Part shown: positions 15,824 through 25,518 of the stretch, piece by piece
How positions within the stretch are numbered: position 1 is the stretch's first letter
Layout of the letters: each line of letters opens with the position of its first letter
Assembly (NCBI RefSeq): GCF_003050745.1
Contig: NZ_QAOF01000004.1
Location: 248,001 to 312,000, forward strand
Direction: 5' to 3'
Length of the DNA: 64,000 nt
Source of the DNA: Sphingomonas sp. PP-CE-3G-477
GTDB lineage: Bacteria; Pseudomonadota; Alphaproteobacteria; Sphingomonadales; Sphingomonadaceae
Translations under genes and position numbers: made by a program
The notes under the pieces: model-generated
Told to the model about the DNA's origin: nothing
The model's database searches: none
What the model saw: the letters and a program-made list of their open reading frames with translations, nothing else

Positions 15824-16564
15824 TTACGCCCCAGCCGCCTTCAGTGCCTTCTCCATCTGGTCCCAGCTCACGACCTGATCGAGCTTCTTGTCGTTGATCA
15901 GGAACGTCGGCGTGCCCGTCACCGTCCCAGCCTGCATCGCGTTCTCGGTCGGCTTGGCCATCACCTCCAGCTGCTTCTGATCCGCCAGGCACGCGCGCGC
16001 CTTCGCTTCCGGGATCCCGCGCTGCTTGACGAAATCGATCGCGCCCATCTGTTCGGCGAGCTTGGTGGCGACGACCGTCGGCGGCTGGTTGGCGAGCGCC
16101 TTTTGCTGGTCGGGGGTCATCGCCTGGAGCTTGTCGAGGAAGGCGATCTGGTTGCCGTACATCTGCTCGAGGATCGGGAAGAACGGCGCGACGCCGCCGC
16201 ACTGGCCGAGCAGCGTCAGCGCCACGTCGGGGGCGCCGTGGACGAGGAAGTCGCGGAATTCGAAGCTGACCTTGCCGGTCGAGACGTATTTTTCGGTCAG
16301 CGGCTTGTACGCCTCGCGGCCGAACGCGCCACAGGTCGGGCACGAGCGCGCGCCGTATTCGACGAGCTTGATCGGTGCGTTCGGGTTGCCCATCAGGTAA
16401 CCCTCGGGGGTCTTCACGACCGTCTCGGTCCAGTTCTGGCCGGCGGGGGCTGCGGCGGCCGCGACGGGCGCGGCGGCGGGCTGGTCGACGTTACCGGTCG
16501 AATCGTTCTTCGAGCAGGCGGCGAGCGCGAGCGGCAGGACGGCGAGCGTGGTCAGGAACTTCAT
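15824..16564 (-). CDS. DsbA-family thioredoxin-fold lipoprotein
   Basis: Probable periplasmic thiol oxidoreductase. A protein of 246 residues. The N-terminal signal ends in a lipobox (ALAACSKND, Cys ~18), followed by an Ala/Pro linker (~25-45) and a thioredoxin fold with active site SCPTCGAF and cis-proline loop TGTPTFLIN. Thioredoxin_4 architecture, usual for sphingomonads. The start at ATG 16564 was chosen for the signal peptide. It follows a second, non-lipidated DsbA-like gene by 26 bp. Confidence 0.9.
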   Translation of the reverse strand: MKFLTTLAVLPLALAACSKNDSTGNVDQPAAAPVAAAAAPAGQNWTETVVKTPEGYLMGNPNAPIKLVEYGARSCPTCGAFGREAYKPLTEKYVSTGKVSFEFRDFLVHGAPDVALTLLGQCGGVAPFFPILEQMYGNQIAFLDKLQAMTPDQQKALANQPPTVVATKLAEQMGAIDFVKQRGIPEAKARACLADQKQLEVMAKPTENAMQAGTVTGTPTFLINDKKLDQVVSWDQMEKALKAAGA

Positions 16565-16590
16565 CGGGTTACTCCAGTGGATCACGTGAA

Positions 16591-17256
16591 TTAACGGGCG
16601 CCGGCCTTGCGGAGCGCGGGTTCGAGCTGTTCCCAGCCGACATGGGGTACGATCTTGCCGTTGAGGTAGAAGGTCGGCGTCGAGTCGATCTCCTTCGGCG
16701 CGTCGGCGGTCAGTTTGACGATGCGGTCGATCTCGGGCTGGTTGGCGAAGCACGCGTTGATCGCCGCGTCCGAGAGCCCGCGCGCCTTGATCATCGCGGT
16801 CAGGCCGGAGCCGTCGGCGTTGGCGCGGATCTGGGAGGCTGCGGGGTACATCGCGAGGCGCGCGGCGTTGCCTTGCTGGTATTCGATCCCACGCTCCAGC
16901 CATTGCGGCTGTGCGGCGAAGATCGCGGACGAGGTGGCGGAGAAGCCTTTCGGGCCGGTGCAGCGCGCGAGGATCGCTGCTGCCAGGTCGAGCCGGTCGC
17001 GGATGAAACTGCGAACTTCGAGGCTGGTCGAGCCCGACGCGATCATCTGGCGCTTGAGCACGGGTTCGGACTTCACCGAGAAGTCGGCGCAGTGCGAGCA
17101 GGTGTAGCTGGCATATTCGACGAGCTTCACGCGCGCGGCGGGGTTGCCGATCAGGTAGGCGCCCGAGGGGAGGATGCGCGCGGTTTGCGACCAGTCGCGC
17201 TTGGGCGCGGCACCGGTCAGCAGGAAGAGGGCGAAGACGGCAAAGAGGACGCGCAT
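16591..17256 (-). CDS. DsbA-family thioredoxin-fold protein, exported
   Basis: A protein of 221 residues with a cleavable signal peptide (MRVLFAVFALFLLTGAAP) and a Thioredoxin_4 domain. The active site is YTCSHCADF and the cis-proline loop is DSTPTFYLNG. It is similar in layout to its downstream neighbour but lacks the lipobox and has CSHC in place of CPTC. It likely oxidises exported proteins and is recycled by DsbB. Its start touches the stop of the upstream DUF721 gene (TGATG), indicating one operon. Confidence 0.9.
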   Translation of the reverse strand: MRVLFAVFALFLLTGAAPKRDWSQTARILPSGAYLIGNPAARVKLVEYASYTCSHCADFSVKSEPVLKRQMIASGSTSLEVRSFIRDRLDLAAAILARCTGPKGFSATSSAIFAAQPQWLERGIEYQQGNAARLAMYPAASQIRANADGSGLTAMIKARGLSDAAINACFANQPEIDRIVKLTADAPKEIDSTPTFYLNGKIVPHVGWEQLEPALRKAGAR

Positions 17257-17819
17257 CAGTTGATCCTGGGAAGGCCGTGCGTCGAGGCGACGCCGGCGGC
17301 GAGGGATTCGAGGACGGCGCGCAGTTCCGGATCGGCGATGCCCTTCAGGCTCATACCGAGATCGACGGGGACCGGGCGGATCGAAGGCGGGGCTTTGCGC
17401 GGGACGGGGGCGGCGACCTCGCCCTGGCGGATCGCGACCTTCACGATCGCGGCATAGCCGAAGAAGCGGTTCACGCGCTCGATGATCTCTGGGGCGATGT
17501 GCTGCATCATCGGGGCATGTGCGCCGCGGACGGTAAGGGTCAGGACGCCGTCCTGCTTCTTGCCGACCGGGAAGCGGATCGATTCGGGGATGCTCGCGCC
17601 GGCCAGTTTGGCGCCGACGATCTCGGGCCAGCGACTGACGATCGACGACTGGACGAAGCCGAATCGCCGGAATGCCGCGCCGCCGATCGCGGGCAACAGT
17701 TCGGCAACCGCGCGTGAGCGGTTCTCGCGCGGGGCGTCTGGATCGGTCCTGCCTTTAATGCGCTTGGTCGCCGGCTTGGGCGTCGCAGATTTAGGCACAG
17801 AAACGGGCGGCTTGCTCAT
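17256..17819 (-). CDS. DUF721 / DciA-like helicase-loading factor
   Basis: A protein of 187 residues. After a basic, low-complexity N-terminus (~1-45) comes the DUF721 core: RRFGFVQSSIVSRWPEIVG, ESIRFPVGKKQDGVLTLTV and INRFFGY-like (RVNRFFGYAAIVKV). DUF721 proteins include DciA, which loads replicative helicase DnaB in bacteria lacking DnaC. The longer C-terminal tail (~145-187) is typical of alphaproteobacterial members. ATG 17819 was chosen over a GTG/ATG 4 codons upstream. It is divergent from mutY with only 26 bp between starts. Confidence 0.88.
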   Translation of the reverse strand: MSKPPVSVPKSATPKPATKRIKGRTDPDAPRENRSRAVAELLPAIGGAAFRRFGFVQSSIVSRWPEIVGAKLAGASIPESIRFPVGKKQDGVLTLTVRGAHAPMMQHIAPEIIERVNRFFGYAAIVKVAIRQGEVAAPVPRKAPPSIRPVPVDLGMSLKGIADPELRAVLESLAAGVASTHGLPRIN

Positions 17820-17845
17820 CTGCGAACCCATGCCATAGGCGACGC

Positions 17846-18895
17846 GTGAACGCCAAGCGCTCTTCGGTCTCCGGGGCCCTGCTCGACTGGTATGACGCGC
17901 ATCGTCGCGACCTGCCGTGGCGCGCGAAGCCGGGCGAGGCGGTCGATCCGTACCGGGTGTGGCTGTCGGAAGTGATGTTGCAGCAGACGACGGTGGCGGC
18001 GGTGACGCCGCGGTTCCTCGCGTGGACCGCGCGGTGGCCGGACTTCGCGAGTCTGGCGGCGGCGGACGATGCCGATGTCATGGCGGCCTGGGCAGGGCTT
18101 GGCTATTACGCTCGGGCGCGCAATCTGGTGAAGGCGGCGAAGGCCGTGGTCGCCGAGCATGGCGGCGTGTTCCCGCGGACCGAGGTGGAGCTGCGCGCGT
18201 TGCCGGGGCTGGGCGCTTATACGGCCGCGGCGGTCGCGGCGATCGCGTTTGGCGAGCGCGCGGTGGTGGTCGATGCGAATGTCGAGCGAGTAATTGCGCG
18301 GCTGTTTGCGATTCAGACGCCCTTGCCGGCGGCGCGGCCTGCGATTCGGGTCGCGGCGGACTCGATCACGCCGGACGTTCGGGCGGGGGATTTCGCGCAG
18401 GCGATGATGGATCTGGGGTCCGGGATCTGCACGTCGCGCGCGCCGAAATGTTTGCTGTGTCCGATCCGTGAGTTTTGCGAAGGCTTTGCGCGGGGCGCGC
18501 CCGAGCGGTTGCCGGTGAAGGCGAAGAAGGCGGCCAAGCCTCAGCGCTACGGGACGATCTTCTGGCTGGAGCGCGATGGGCAGGTGTTGCTGGTGCGGCG
18601 GCCGGACAAAGGTTTGCTGGGCGGGATGCGCGCGTTTCCGACCGGACCTTGGGATGATGTTCCCCCCGGTTTCGAGGATGCACCGGCGCAGGCGGATTGG
18701 CGGATACTGGACGCGACCGTCGCACACGGATTTACCCATTTCGATCTGCAACTGACGCTTGCGGTGGCGACGGTCGAGGCGCATCAACCGCGCGTTCCAA
18801 CGGCAAGCGAATGGTGGCCGATCGACGAGCTGGATACCGCCGGGCTCCCGACCGTTTTCGCCAAGGCCGGCAAGACCATACGGAGAGCTGCATGA
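17846..18895 (+). CDS. mutY: A/G-specific adenine glycosylase
   Basis: Removes adenine mispaired with 8-oxoguanine. A protein of 349 residues. The helix-hairpin-helix LPGLGAYTAAAVAAI is followed by the catalytic aspartate in VVDANVERV; the 4Fe-4S cluster motif is CTSRAPKCLLCPIREFC (C-x6-C-x2-C-x5-C). The catalytic Glu region VWLSEVMLQQTTVAAV is at ~35-50. The C-terminal third is the Nudix-like 8-oxoG recognition domain. Its stop overlaps the next gene's start (ATGA). Confidence 0.96.
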   Translation: MNAKRSSVSGALLDWYDAHRRDLPWRAKPGEAVDPYRVWLSEVMLQQTTVAAVTPRFLAWTARWPDFASLAAADDADVMAAWAGLGYYARARNLVKAAKAVVAEHGGVFPRTEVELRALPGLGAYTAAAVAAIAFGERAVVVDANVERVIARLFAIQTPLPAARPAIRVAADSITPDVRAGDFAQAMMDLGSGICTSRAPKCLLCPIREFCEGFARGAPERLPVKAKKAAKPQRYGTIFWLERDGQVLLVRRPDKGLLGGMRAFPTGPWDDVPPGFEDAPAQADWRILDATVAHGFTHFDLQLTLAVATVEAHQPRVPTASEWWPIDELDTAGLPTVFAKAGKTIRRAA

Positions 18896-20244
18896 AACTG
18901 GTGCACTGGATTTCGACTGGCGGACTTGCCGCATTGGCTGCCGCCACGGTCTATGCCCAGCAGGCGCAGCCGCGTCCGCAGGTGAGCCCGCAGGCTCGGC
19001 CGACGCCGCGGATGACGATCCCTGTCAACGCATTGCTGCCTGCCACGTCTGCGCTGTTCGACAGCTATGTCGCGCAGGACAAGATGCCCGGGATCGTCGG
19101 CGCGTTTGGTGCTGGCGATGGTCCCACGCTGTTCCCGTCCGCGGGTAAGATCAGCGACGACCCGAACGCGCCCGCCGCCGGCCCCGATTCGCTGTGGCGC
19201 GTCTATTCGATGTCCAAGCCGATCACCGGCATGTCGGCGATGATGCTCGTCGAGGACGGCAAGCTTAACCTCGACGATCCGGTCAGCAAATACATCCCCG
19301 CGTTCAAGGACATGAAGGTCGCGACCAGCCCCGACACGTCGCTTGCCACGCGCCCGGCGACGCGGCCGATTACGATCCGCAACCTGCTGACGCATACCGC
19401 CGGGCTCGGCTACACGATCGTCACCAAAGGGCCGCTGCTCAAGGAATATGAGCGGCTTGGTATCCTGCCGCTGTCGGTCAGCGCGGCGATGGAAGAGAAG
19501 ATGCGGCCCGTCCGGCCGAAATCGCTGGAGGAGTTCGCCAACCGCGTCGCGACGCTGCCGCTGATCGCAGAGCCGGGCACCAAGTGGAGCTATTCGATCG
19601 GGCTCGACGTGATGGGCCGCGTGATCGAGGTCGCCAGCGGCATGAGCTTCGAACGGTTCGTGCAGACGCGGCTGTTCGATCCGCTGAAGATGCGGTCGAG
19701 TTTTTGGCAGGTCCCGCAGAGCGAGGTCGGCCGGCTGGCGACCAACTATGCGTTTGTCGGCGACACGCGGACGCCGCTCGATCCGGCGGCGACGTCGGTG
19801 TTCCTGCAGAAGCCGAGCTTCCCGTATGGCGGTGCGGGCCTGGTGATGTCGGCGCGCGATTATGACCGGTTCCTGCACATGATCCAGGACGGCGGCACGC
19901 TCGAGGGCGTGCGCGTGATGAAGCCCGAGACGATCGCGCTGGCGACGTCGAACCTGTTGCCGGCGGGGGTGACCTATGGCGGCGTGAGCGGTGGTACCGG
20001 TGGCACGAAGGGTAGCAACATGGGCTTCGGCGCGGGCGGATCGGTGGTGCTGGCCACGACGCCGAACGGGCCGGGCAAGGGCACCTATGCCTGGGGCGGC
20101 GCGGCGGGGACGATCGCGTGGGTCGATCCGCTCAAGCGGTCGCGCGGCAATGTGATGGTCAACTACTTCCCCGCGGACCGCATTCCGCTGCGGGAGCAGG
20201 TGGTCGCGGCGTTGATGCAGGATGCGGCGAGGTTGCGCCGATGA
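18892..20244 (+). CDS. Serine hydrolase of the beta-lactamase/class C family, exported
   Basis: A protein of 450 residues with a signal peptide (LAALAAATVYAQ). The nucleophile motif SMSK (VYSMSKPITGMSAMML) matches SxxK of class C beta-lactamases and EstB-type esterases; WSYSIGLDVMG supplies the tyrosine motif YxI/N. Most such proteins are esterases or D-aminopeptidases; resistance should not be assumed. It is sandwiched by ATGA overlaps between mutY and nudC. Confidence 0.88.
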   Translation: MKLVHWISTGGLAALAAATVYAQQAQPRPQVSPQARPTPRMTIPVNALLPATSALFDSYVAQDKMPGIVGAFGAGDGPTLFPSAGKISDDPNAPAAGPDSLWRVYSMSKPITGMSAMMLVEDGKLNLDDPVSKYIPAFKDMKVATSPDTSLATRPATRPITIRNLLTHTAGLGYTIVTKGPLLKEYERLGILPLSVSAAMEEKMRPVRPKSLEEFANRVATLPLIAEPGTKWSYSIGLDVMGRVIEVASGMSFERFVQTRLFDPLKMRSSFWQVPQSEVGRLATNYAFVGDTRTPLDPAATSVFLQKPSFPYGGAGLVMSARDYDRFLHMIQDGGTLEGVRVMKPETIALATSNLLPAGVTYGGVSGGTGGTKGSNMGFGAGGSVVLATTPNGPGKGTYAWGGAAGTIAWVDPLKRSRGNVMVNYFPADRIPLREQVVAALMQDAARLRR

Positions 20245-21128
20245 GCGTGATGGAGGCACCTGGGTTTACCGGCGGGATGCTCGACCGGTCGGATGCTTTG
20301 CGGCACGATCCCGAAGGGCTGGCGGCGGCGCAGCGCGACTGGCGTGCGCGGTTGCTGGTGCTTGATGGGCTGCTGCCGGGCACGACCGACGACGGGCATC
20401 TTGCCTGGACGTCGATGGCGGATATGCCCGAGGATGCCGAGCCGATCCTGCTTGGGCTCGACGAGAGCGGAAGGCCGCATTTCGCGGCGCTGCTGAACGG
20501 GATGCGCGTCGACAATGCGCCGGCGATGCGCTCGCCCGCGCTGATGGCGGTGCTGGCTGCGCTCGCGCCGGGTGAGGCGGCTACGTACGCGGGTGCGCGG
20601 AGTGTGATCGACTGGCATGTCCGGCACGGCTTCTGCGCGAAATGCGGATCGCCGACCGAGCCGTTCCGGGCGGGGTGGGCACGGAAATGCCCGAACTGCG
20701 GGACCGAGCATTTCCCGCGCGTCGATCCGGTGGTGATCATGATCGCCGAGCATGACGGGCGTGCGCTGCTCGGGCGCGGCAAGGGATGGCCGGCGGGGCG
20801 GTATTCCGCGCTCGCCGGTTTCGTCGAGCCGGCCGAGTCGATCGAGGAAGCCGTCGCGCGCGAGATTCTCGAGGAGTCGGGGGTTCGGGTCGGCAAGGTC
20901 CGGTATGTCGCGAGCCAGCCCTGGCCGTTTCCGTCGTCGCTGATGATGGCGTGCGTCGCGGAGGCGGAGGACGATGCGATCACGCTCGATGTGAACGAGC
21001 TCGAGGATGCGATGTGGGTGCCGCGCGAGATGGTGCGTGCGGTGCTGCGGGGGGAGGAGGGGCCGTTCGTGGCGCCGCCGCCCTATGCGATTGCGTATAC
21101 GCTGCTGAAGGAATGGGCGGGGGAATAG
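20241..21128 (+). CDS. nudC: NAD+ diphosphatase (NADH pyrophosphatase)
   Basis: Hydrolyses NAD(H) to NMN(H) and AMP; the family also removes NAD caps from RNA. A protein of 295 residues. The zinc ribbon is CAKCG ... RKCPNCG (~135-160), the Nudix box GFVEPAESIEEAVAREILEE continues into SGV, and the family-specific SQPWPFPSSLM follows. The ATG overlaps the previous stop. The N-terminal ~125 residues form the usual NudC N-terminal domain. Confidence 0.95.
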   Translation: MSVMEAPGFTGGMLDRSDALRHDPEGLAAAQRDWRARLLVLDGLLPGTTDDGHLAWTSMADMPEDAEPILLGLDESGRPHFAALLNGMRVDNAPAMRSPALMAVLAALAPGEAATYAGARSVIDWHVRHGFCAKCGSPTEPFRAGWARKCPNCGTEHFPRVDPVVIMIAEHDGRALLGRGKGWPAGRYSALAGFVEPAESIEEAVAREILEESGVRVGKVRYVASQPWPFPSSLMMACVAEAEDDAITLDVNELEDAMWVPREMVRAVLRGEEGPFVAPPPYAIAYTLLKEWAGE

Positions 21129-21148
21129 GGCGCGACCCGCCGGGATGC

Positions 21149-21254
21149 ACCACCCCGGCGGAGGCTGGGGTCCAATTGGAGAGGTCGCAGTAACGATGTG
21201 CTGCCCTCCGTTACCACCGTCCCCCAATTGGGCCCCGGCCTTCGCCGGGGTGGT
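21149..21254. repeat. Family-A bimodular palindromic repeat (copy 2)
   Basis: The arms CACCACCCCGGCGGAGGCTG and GGCCCCGGCCTTCGCCGGGG are inverted around a core containing AGTAACGATGTG and CCGTTACC. It lies between convergent nudC and the luciferase-like gene, where it might stop transcription in both directions. Confidence 0.85.
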
Positions 21255-21281
21255 GTCTTAAGCGGGAGCGGTGGCGCCTAC

Positions 21282-22280
21282 CTACGCAGCGATCTTCAAT
21301 TCCTGCATCACGTCTGCGGTGATCGACAGGCTCCGCTTGCGGGCCTCGTGGTCGTAGATCGCGCTGGTCACCATGACCTCGTCGACGCCGGTCCGCTCGA
21401 CGAACGCCGCGATGCCGCGCGCGACTTTGGCCGGGCTGCCGACCGCCGAGCATTGCAGGACGTGGTCGAGGATCTGGTTGCCCTGCGCGCCGAGCGACTC
21501 GCGGTAGCCGGCGAGCGGCGGCTTCATCAGGCCGGGGTTGCCGGTGCGAAGCGCGACGAACGACTGTTGCTGCGAGGTGGCGAGCAGTTCGGCTTCCGCG
21601 TCGGTCTCGGCCGCAAACACGTTGAAGCCGGCCATGACGTGCGGCTTGGCAAGCCACGCCGAGGGGCGGAAGTCGCGGCGGTAGACCGCCAGCGCGGCAT
21701 CCAGCGCATCGGGCGCAAAGTGCGAGGCGAACGCGTAGGGCAGGCCCAGCGCCGCCGCCAGCTGCGCGCCGAACGTGCTGGAGCCGAGGATCCACATCTC
21801 GACGTCCGCGCCTGCGCCCGGCGTCGCGACGATGCCGGTCTGGCCGTCATTGGCGAAGTAGCTCTGGAGCTCCATCACGTCCTGCGGGAACGCGTTGGCG
21901 TCGGTTTCGAGCGTGCGGCGCATGGCGCGCGCGACGCGCTGGTCGGAGCCGGGTGCGCGGCCGAGGCCGAGATCGATGCGGCCTGGGAACAGCGCGTCGA
22001 GCGTACCGAACTGCTCGGCGATCGTCAGCGGCGCGTGGTTGGGAAGCATGATGCCGCCCGAGCCTACGCGGATGGTCTTGGTGGCGGCGGCGATGTGCGC
22101 GATCACGACGGCGGTCGCGGCCGACGCGATGCCGGTCATGCCGTGGTGTTCGGCGACCCAGTAGCGCTGGAACCCGACGCTCTCGGCGTGCCTCGCGAGG
22201 TCGGCCGCGTTGGCGAGCGATTGGGAGACGGTGCCGCCTTCGATGACGGGGACCAGATCGAGCAGGGAATAGCGTGTCAT
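21282..22280 (-). CDS. Luciferase-like (LLM class) flavin-dependent oxidoreductase
   Basis: A protein of 332 residues with the bacterial luciferase TIM-barrel fold. Typical segments are [49 protein letters not shown] and [11 protein letters not shown]. This group resembles E. coli YhbW/MsnO8-type monooxygenases, which use FMN and whose substrates are mostly unknown. ATG 22280 was chosen because it gives the standard N-terminus [12 protein letters not shown]. It stands alone, separated from its neighbours by repeats. Confidence 0.9.
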   Translation of the reverse strand: MTRYSLLDLVPVIEGGTVSQSLANAADLARHAESVGFQRYWVAEHHGMTGIASAATAVVIAHIAAATKTIRVGSGGIMLPNHAPLTIAEQFGTLDALFPGRIDLGLGRAPGSDQRVARAMRRTLETDANAFPQDVMELQSYFANDGQTGIVATPGAGADVEMWILGSSTFGAQLAAALGLPYAFASHFAPDALDAALAVYRRDFRPSAWLAKPHVMAGFNVFAAETDAEAELLATSQQQSFVALRTGNPGLMKPPLAGYRESLGAQGNQILDHVLQCSAVGSPAKVARGIAAFVERTGVDEVMVTSAIYDHEARKRSLSITADVMQELKIAA

Positions 22281-22352
22281 GCGGCAGAGATAGGTACCGA
22301 ACGGTAGCTTATCCAGTGATTGCGCCAAATGGTTTGTTCGGCTGACCTCTAC

Positions 22353-22376
22353 ACCCCTCCCTTCCGGGGAGGGGAG
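22353..22376. repeat. Short family-D palindrome
   Basis: ACCCCTCCC-TTCC-GGGGAGGGG is a single palindromic arm related to the CTCTCCCC/GGGGAGAG repeats at 39754, 41966 and inside ileS. It ends 2 bp from the stop codon of the minus-strand subtilase gene, so it may serve as its terminator. Confidence 0.6.
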
Positions 22377-22378
22377 AG

Positions 22379-24706
22379 TTAGAAGCCCAGACTATATCGC
22401 ATCGCCATGCCGTAGTCGTTCGGGAGCGCCGCGAAGTTACCGGGGTCGCGGCGGAAGAACAGGTTGGTGTCTAGGCCACCGCCGAATGCGGGGACGCCGT
22501 AGCGGAGTTCGACGTCGAGTTCGCGGCCTCGCGGGGCGAGGTTGAGGCGTTCGCTGGTCCAGTTGGTGACGGTACCGGACGTGTAATCGTAATAGGTCGG
22601 GAGGCCGAGGTCGATGCCGCCGCGGGCAACGCGCAACGGTTGCGCGATGCGGAGGCCGATGCTGTCGTGGGCGAACACGCCGTCCTTGCCGATGTCGGCG
22701 GCGAAGGCGTTGGTGCGGACGAGACCGTCGCCGCCGAGTCCGCCGCGCACCGCCGCGTGGGTCCAGCCCTGGCGCATCGATCCGCCGATGCTCCAGCCAG
22801 CGCCGGCATCGAACCGCGCCTTGGTATCCACGAACCACGTTGCGGCGCGGGTCGCGCCGAGCGCCGCGGCGAAGCGCGCGCCGAGGACGGTATCGCGCTC
22901 GTCCATCCGCGTCGCGGCGACCATCGTCGACAGCGCGCCGAAGCGTCGATCGACTGCCAGCGAGACGCGGTTGTAGCCTGAGCGTTGCCAGCGGTCGCGC
23001 AGGCGGAGGTCGCCGTCACGCTGCGTCAGGACGTCGCCATTCTCGATACCCGCGGTGACCCCGAATCCACCGAAGCTCTGCCGCATCGCGCTCGACGCTC
23101 TCGTGGTGCTGTCGAAGCCCATGCCGCCAGCGTTGGCGATCAGGAAGGCGGGTTCGGACTGGCCCGAGAGTTGTGCGCTCAGCGCGGCCGATCCTTGCGC
23201 GAAGCCGAACCCGAACGACAATGTGCTGCCGAGCTTCTGCGTCACCATCCCGGCGATCGCGCGCGCGCTGGTCGCGTCGGCGGTAGAGAGCGAGGTGCGA
23301 TCGAGCGCGATGTCGCCGTTGGCCCGCGGAGCGAGCGTCATCGCGACGGTCATGCCCCCCTGCGCCAGCGCGACGGTGCGGAATCGCGACTGGAGCGCGC
23401 CGCCCAGGGAGCGTTCCGGGCTGCGACGCGCGATCGTCTTGGCGAGGTCGATCGCGAACGCGCGGCTGTAGCCGTCGAGGATCACCGCGCCGAGTTCGCC
23501 CTGCGCGGCGTCACCCATCGGCGCGGACAGGGTGGCATTGCCCGTCGTCGAGACGACCGCTTTCGAGCCAGCCACGGTGGTTCCGCCGAGCGGTTGGAAC
23601 GCGCGCGTCAGGTCGAGCACGCCGTTGCCATAGACCGCGTCGAGTCCGGGGGCGCCGACATCGCGCGCGCTCTTGAACAGGATATCGACGATCTGCGCGC
23701 CCGTGAGATTGGGGAAAGCCTGTGCCAGCAACGCGATCGCGCCCGAAATCTGTGGCGCAGCGAAAGAGGTGCCCGACCAGAGATAAGGGGTATCGGTCGC
23801 GTCGGGCGCACGGACGCTTTCGCCTACCGCGGTGAGGAAGTGCGCGGCGCCGGTGCCCGCCCGGTCGCTGAACGTAGAGATGCCGTCGGTGGACCCGACC
23901 GAACCGGCGATGATCACCTGGTTGCGCGCTTGTGCCTCGCTGGCGACGTTGGTGAAGGGGTCGGGGTTGACCGAACCGTCATTGCCCGCGGCGATCACGA
24001 CGGCGAGGCCAGCGGCGGTCGCGCGGCCGATCGCGTCCTTGAGGCTTTGCGGCATGTCGGAGCCGCCGAGCGAGATGTTGACGACCTTCGCACCCGCCGT
24101 GCGTGCCGCATCGAGGCCGCGGGTTATCGCGTCGGTCGGAAATTTGCAGCCCGTATCCTCGTCATCCTTGCTGGCGGTGGCGCAGGTGCCCGGCCGGTCG
24201 GCGCGCAGGACGATCAGCGTCGCGTCGAACGCCACGCCGTGCGAGCCCGCGCCGTTTCGCCGTCCCGCGAGCGTGAACGCGACCGCGGTGCCGTGGCCGC
24301 CTTCGTCGTCGATCGTGCTGTTGCCGGCGACATCCTGCGATGCCGAGGAGACGCGGGAGCCGAACTCCTGGCTCTGCAGGTCGATGCCGCTGTCGATCAC
24401 GCCGACGTTGACGCCCCTGCCAGTCGCGCCGACGTTATAGGCGGCGAGCGCGTTCATCGAGACGGCACCGACGGTCGCACGATATTCGGCAGTGTCGTTT
24501 GTCGAAGGTGCCGGCGTGGGAGTCGGCGTAGGCGTGGGAGCAGGGGTTGGCGTCGGCGCAGGGGCTGGAGTTGGCGTCGGAGACGGTGCTGCTGGTGGGG
24601 TCGGGGTGCTGTTGATGCCGCCGCCGCCGCCGCCGCCGCACGCCGCGACCAGGACCGTCGTCCCCAATGCCGCCGACCGCAATAGGCCAGCTCTTACGCC
24701 GTACAT
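22379..24706 (-). CDS. S8 (subtilisin-like) serine protease, lipoprotein with C-terminal beta-barrel-like domain
   Basis: A protein of 775 residues. The signal ends in a lipobox (VLVAAC, Cys23), then a Gly run and a Pro/Thr linker at 34-67. The S8 domain at ~80-375 has Asp105 (VIDSGID), His138 (EGGHGTAVA) and Ser314 (SGTSFAAP). The remaining ~380 residues are rich in alternating polar/hydrophobic strands and end in RYSLGF, as expected of an outer-membrane beta-barrel ending in Phe. The layout recalls lipidated autotransporters such as NalP. ATG 24706 is preferred (AAAGGGG 6-8 bp upstream) over a GTG three codons earlier. Confidence 0.85.
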   Translation of the reverse strand: MYGVRAGLLRSAALGTTVLVAACGGGGGGGINSTPTPPAAPSPTPTPAPAPTPTPAPTPTPTPTPAPSTNDTAEYRATVGAVSMNALAAYNVGATGRGVNVGVIDSGIDLQSQEFGSRVSSASQDVAGNSTIDDEGGHGTAVAFTLAGRRNGAGSHGVAFDATLIVLRADRPGTCATASKDDEDTGCKFPTDAITRGLDAARTAGAKVVNISLGGSDMPQSLKDAIGRATAAGLAVVIAAGNDGSVNPDPFTNVASEAQARNQVIIAGSVGSTDGISTFSDRAGTGAAHFLTAVGESVRAPDATDTPYLWSGTSFAAPQISGAIALLAQAFPNLTGAQIVDILFKSARDVGAPGLDAVYGNGVLDLTRAFQPLGGTTVAGSKAVVSTTGNATLSAPMGDAAQGELGAVILDGYSRAFAIDLAKTIARRSPERSLGGALQSRFRTVALAQGGMTVAMTLAPRANGDIALDRTSLSTADATSARAIAGMVTQKLGSTLSFGFGFAQGSAALSAQLSGQSEPAFLIANAGGMGFDSTTRASSAMRQSFGGFGVTAGIENGDVLTQRDGDLRLRDRWQRSGYNRVSLAVDRRFGALSTMVAATRMDERDTVLGARFAAALGATRAATWFVDTKARFDAGAGWSIGGSMRQGWTHAAVRGGLGGDGLVRTNAFAADIGKDGVFAHDSIGLRIAQPLRVARGGIDLGLPTYYDYTSGTVTNWTSERLNLAPRGRELDVELRYGVPAFGGGLDTNLFFRRDPGNFAALPNDYGMAMRYSLGF

Positions 24707-24840
24707 GAACGTCACCCCTTTGTGGTCTTGATAACGTACTGGAATTGAAAGCGTTGAGCGATCGTAAACATCGGCTTGGACCGCGCCGGGGACAGAGCCT
24801 GCTTGTCGTCTAGCGACGCTCTGCTTAGAGGTTTCGATCG

Positions 24841-25518
24841 ATGCCTGTCCGCCTTGATCCCCGCCTCGACCATGTCCGCAACTGGATCTTCGATCTCGAC
24901 AACACGCTGTACCCGGCGAGCGCGGACCTGTTCGCGCAGGTCGACGCGCGGATGACCGGGTTCATCCAGGAGCTGCTGGGGTTGGAGCATGACGAGGCGC
25001 GGCGCGTGCAGAAGGGGTATTTCCACAACCACGGCACGACGCTGTCGGGGCTGATGGCCGAGCATCATGTCGATCCGCACGCGTTCCTGGCGCATGTCCA
25101 CGACATCGAGATGGACGTGATCGAGCATGACGCGCCGCTGGTCGCCGCTATCGCCAAGCTGCCGGGGCGAAAGCTCGTCTTTACCAACGGCGACACGCCG
25201 TATGCTACGCGGATACTGGAGCGGCTCGGGTTGAGCGAGAGCTTCGAGGCGATTCACGACATCCACGCGATGAACCTGATGCCGAAGCCGCATGCGTCGG
25301 CCTATGCGGGGTTCTGCTCGGCGTTCGACATCGATCCGCGGGAGTCGCTGTTCGCCGACGACATGGCGCGCAACCTGACGCCCGCCAAGGCGATTGGGAT
25401 GACGACCGTGTGGATCGACAACGGCTCCGAGCAGTCGCCCGACGCGGCGCGCGATCACATCGATTTTACCGTGCCGGTGCTTGCGCCATGGCTCGAAACC
25501 ATCCTGGAGACATCATGA
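24841..25518 (+). CDS. HAD-superfamily pyrimidine 5'-nucleotidase
   Basis: A protein of 225 residues. HAD motif I is [12 protein letters not shown], motif [12 protein letters not shown], motif III KPHASAY, and motif [13 protein letters not shown]. The YjjG/SDT1-like subgroup (pyrimidine 5-nucleotidase) hydrolyses nucleoside monophosphates; the substrate assignment is by family only. A gap of 134 bp separates it from the divergent subtilase gene. Its stop overlaps the dapD start (ATGA). Confidence 0.88.
   Translation: MPVRLDPRLDHVRNWIFDLDNTLYPASADLFAQVDARMTGFIQELLGLEHDEARRVQKGYFHNHGTTLSGLMAEHHVDPHAFLAHVHDIEMDVIEHDAPLVAAIAKLPGRKLVFTNGDTPYATRILERLGLSESFEAIHDIHAMNLMPKPHASAYAGFCSAFDIDPRESLFADDMARNLTPAKAIGMTTVWIDNGSEQSPDAARDHIDFTVPVLAPWLETILETS

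Noticed and set aside
18892..20244. True class C beta-lactamase (resistance gene)
   Set aside because: The SxxK motif is shared with esterases and peptidases; no adjacent ampR-like regulator and no KTG motif recognised, so only the broad family is called.
22985..24685. 566-codon plus-strand frame opposite the subtilase gene
   Set aside because: No recognisable domain; the minus-strand frame has a full catalytic triad.
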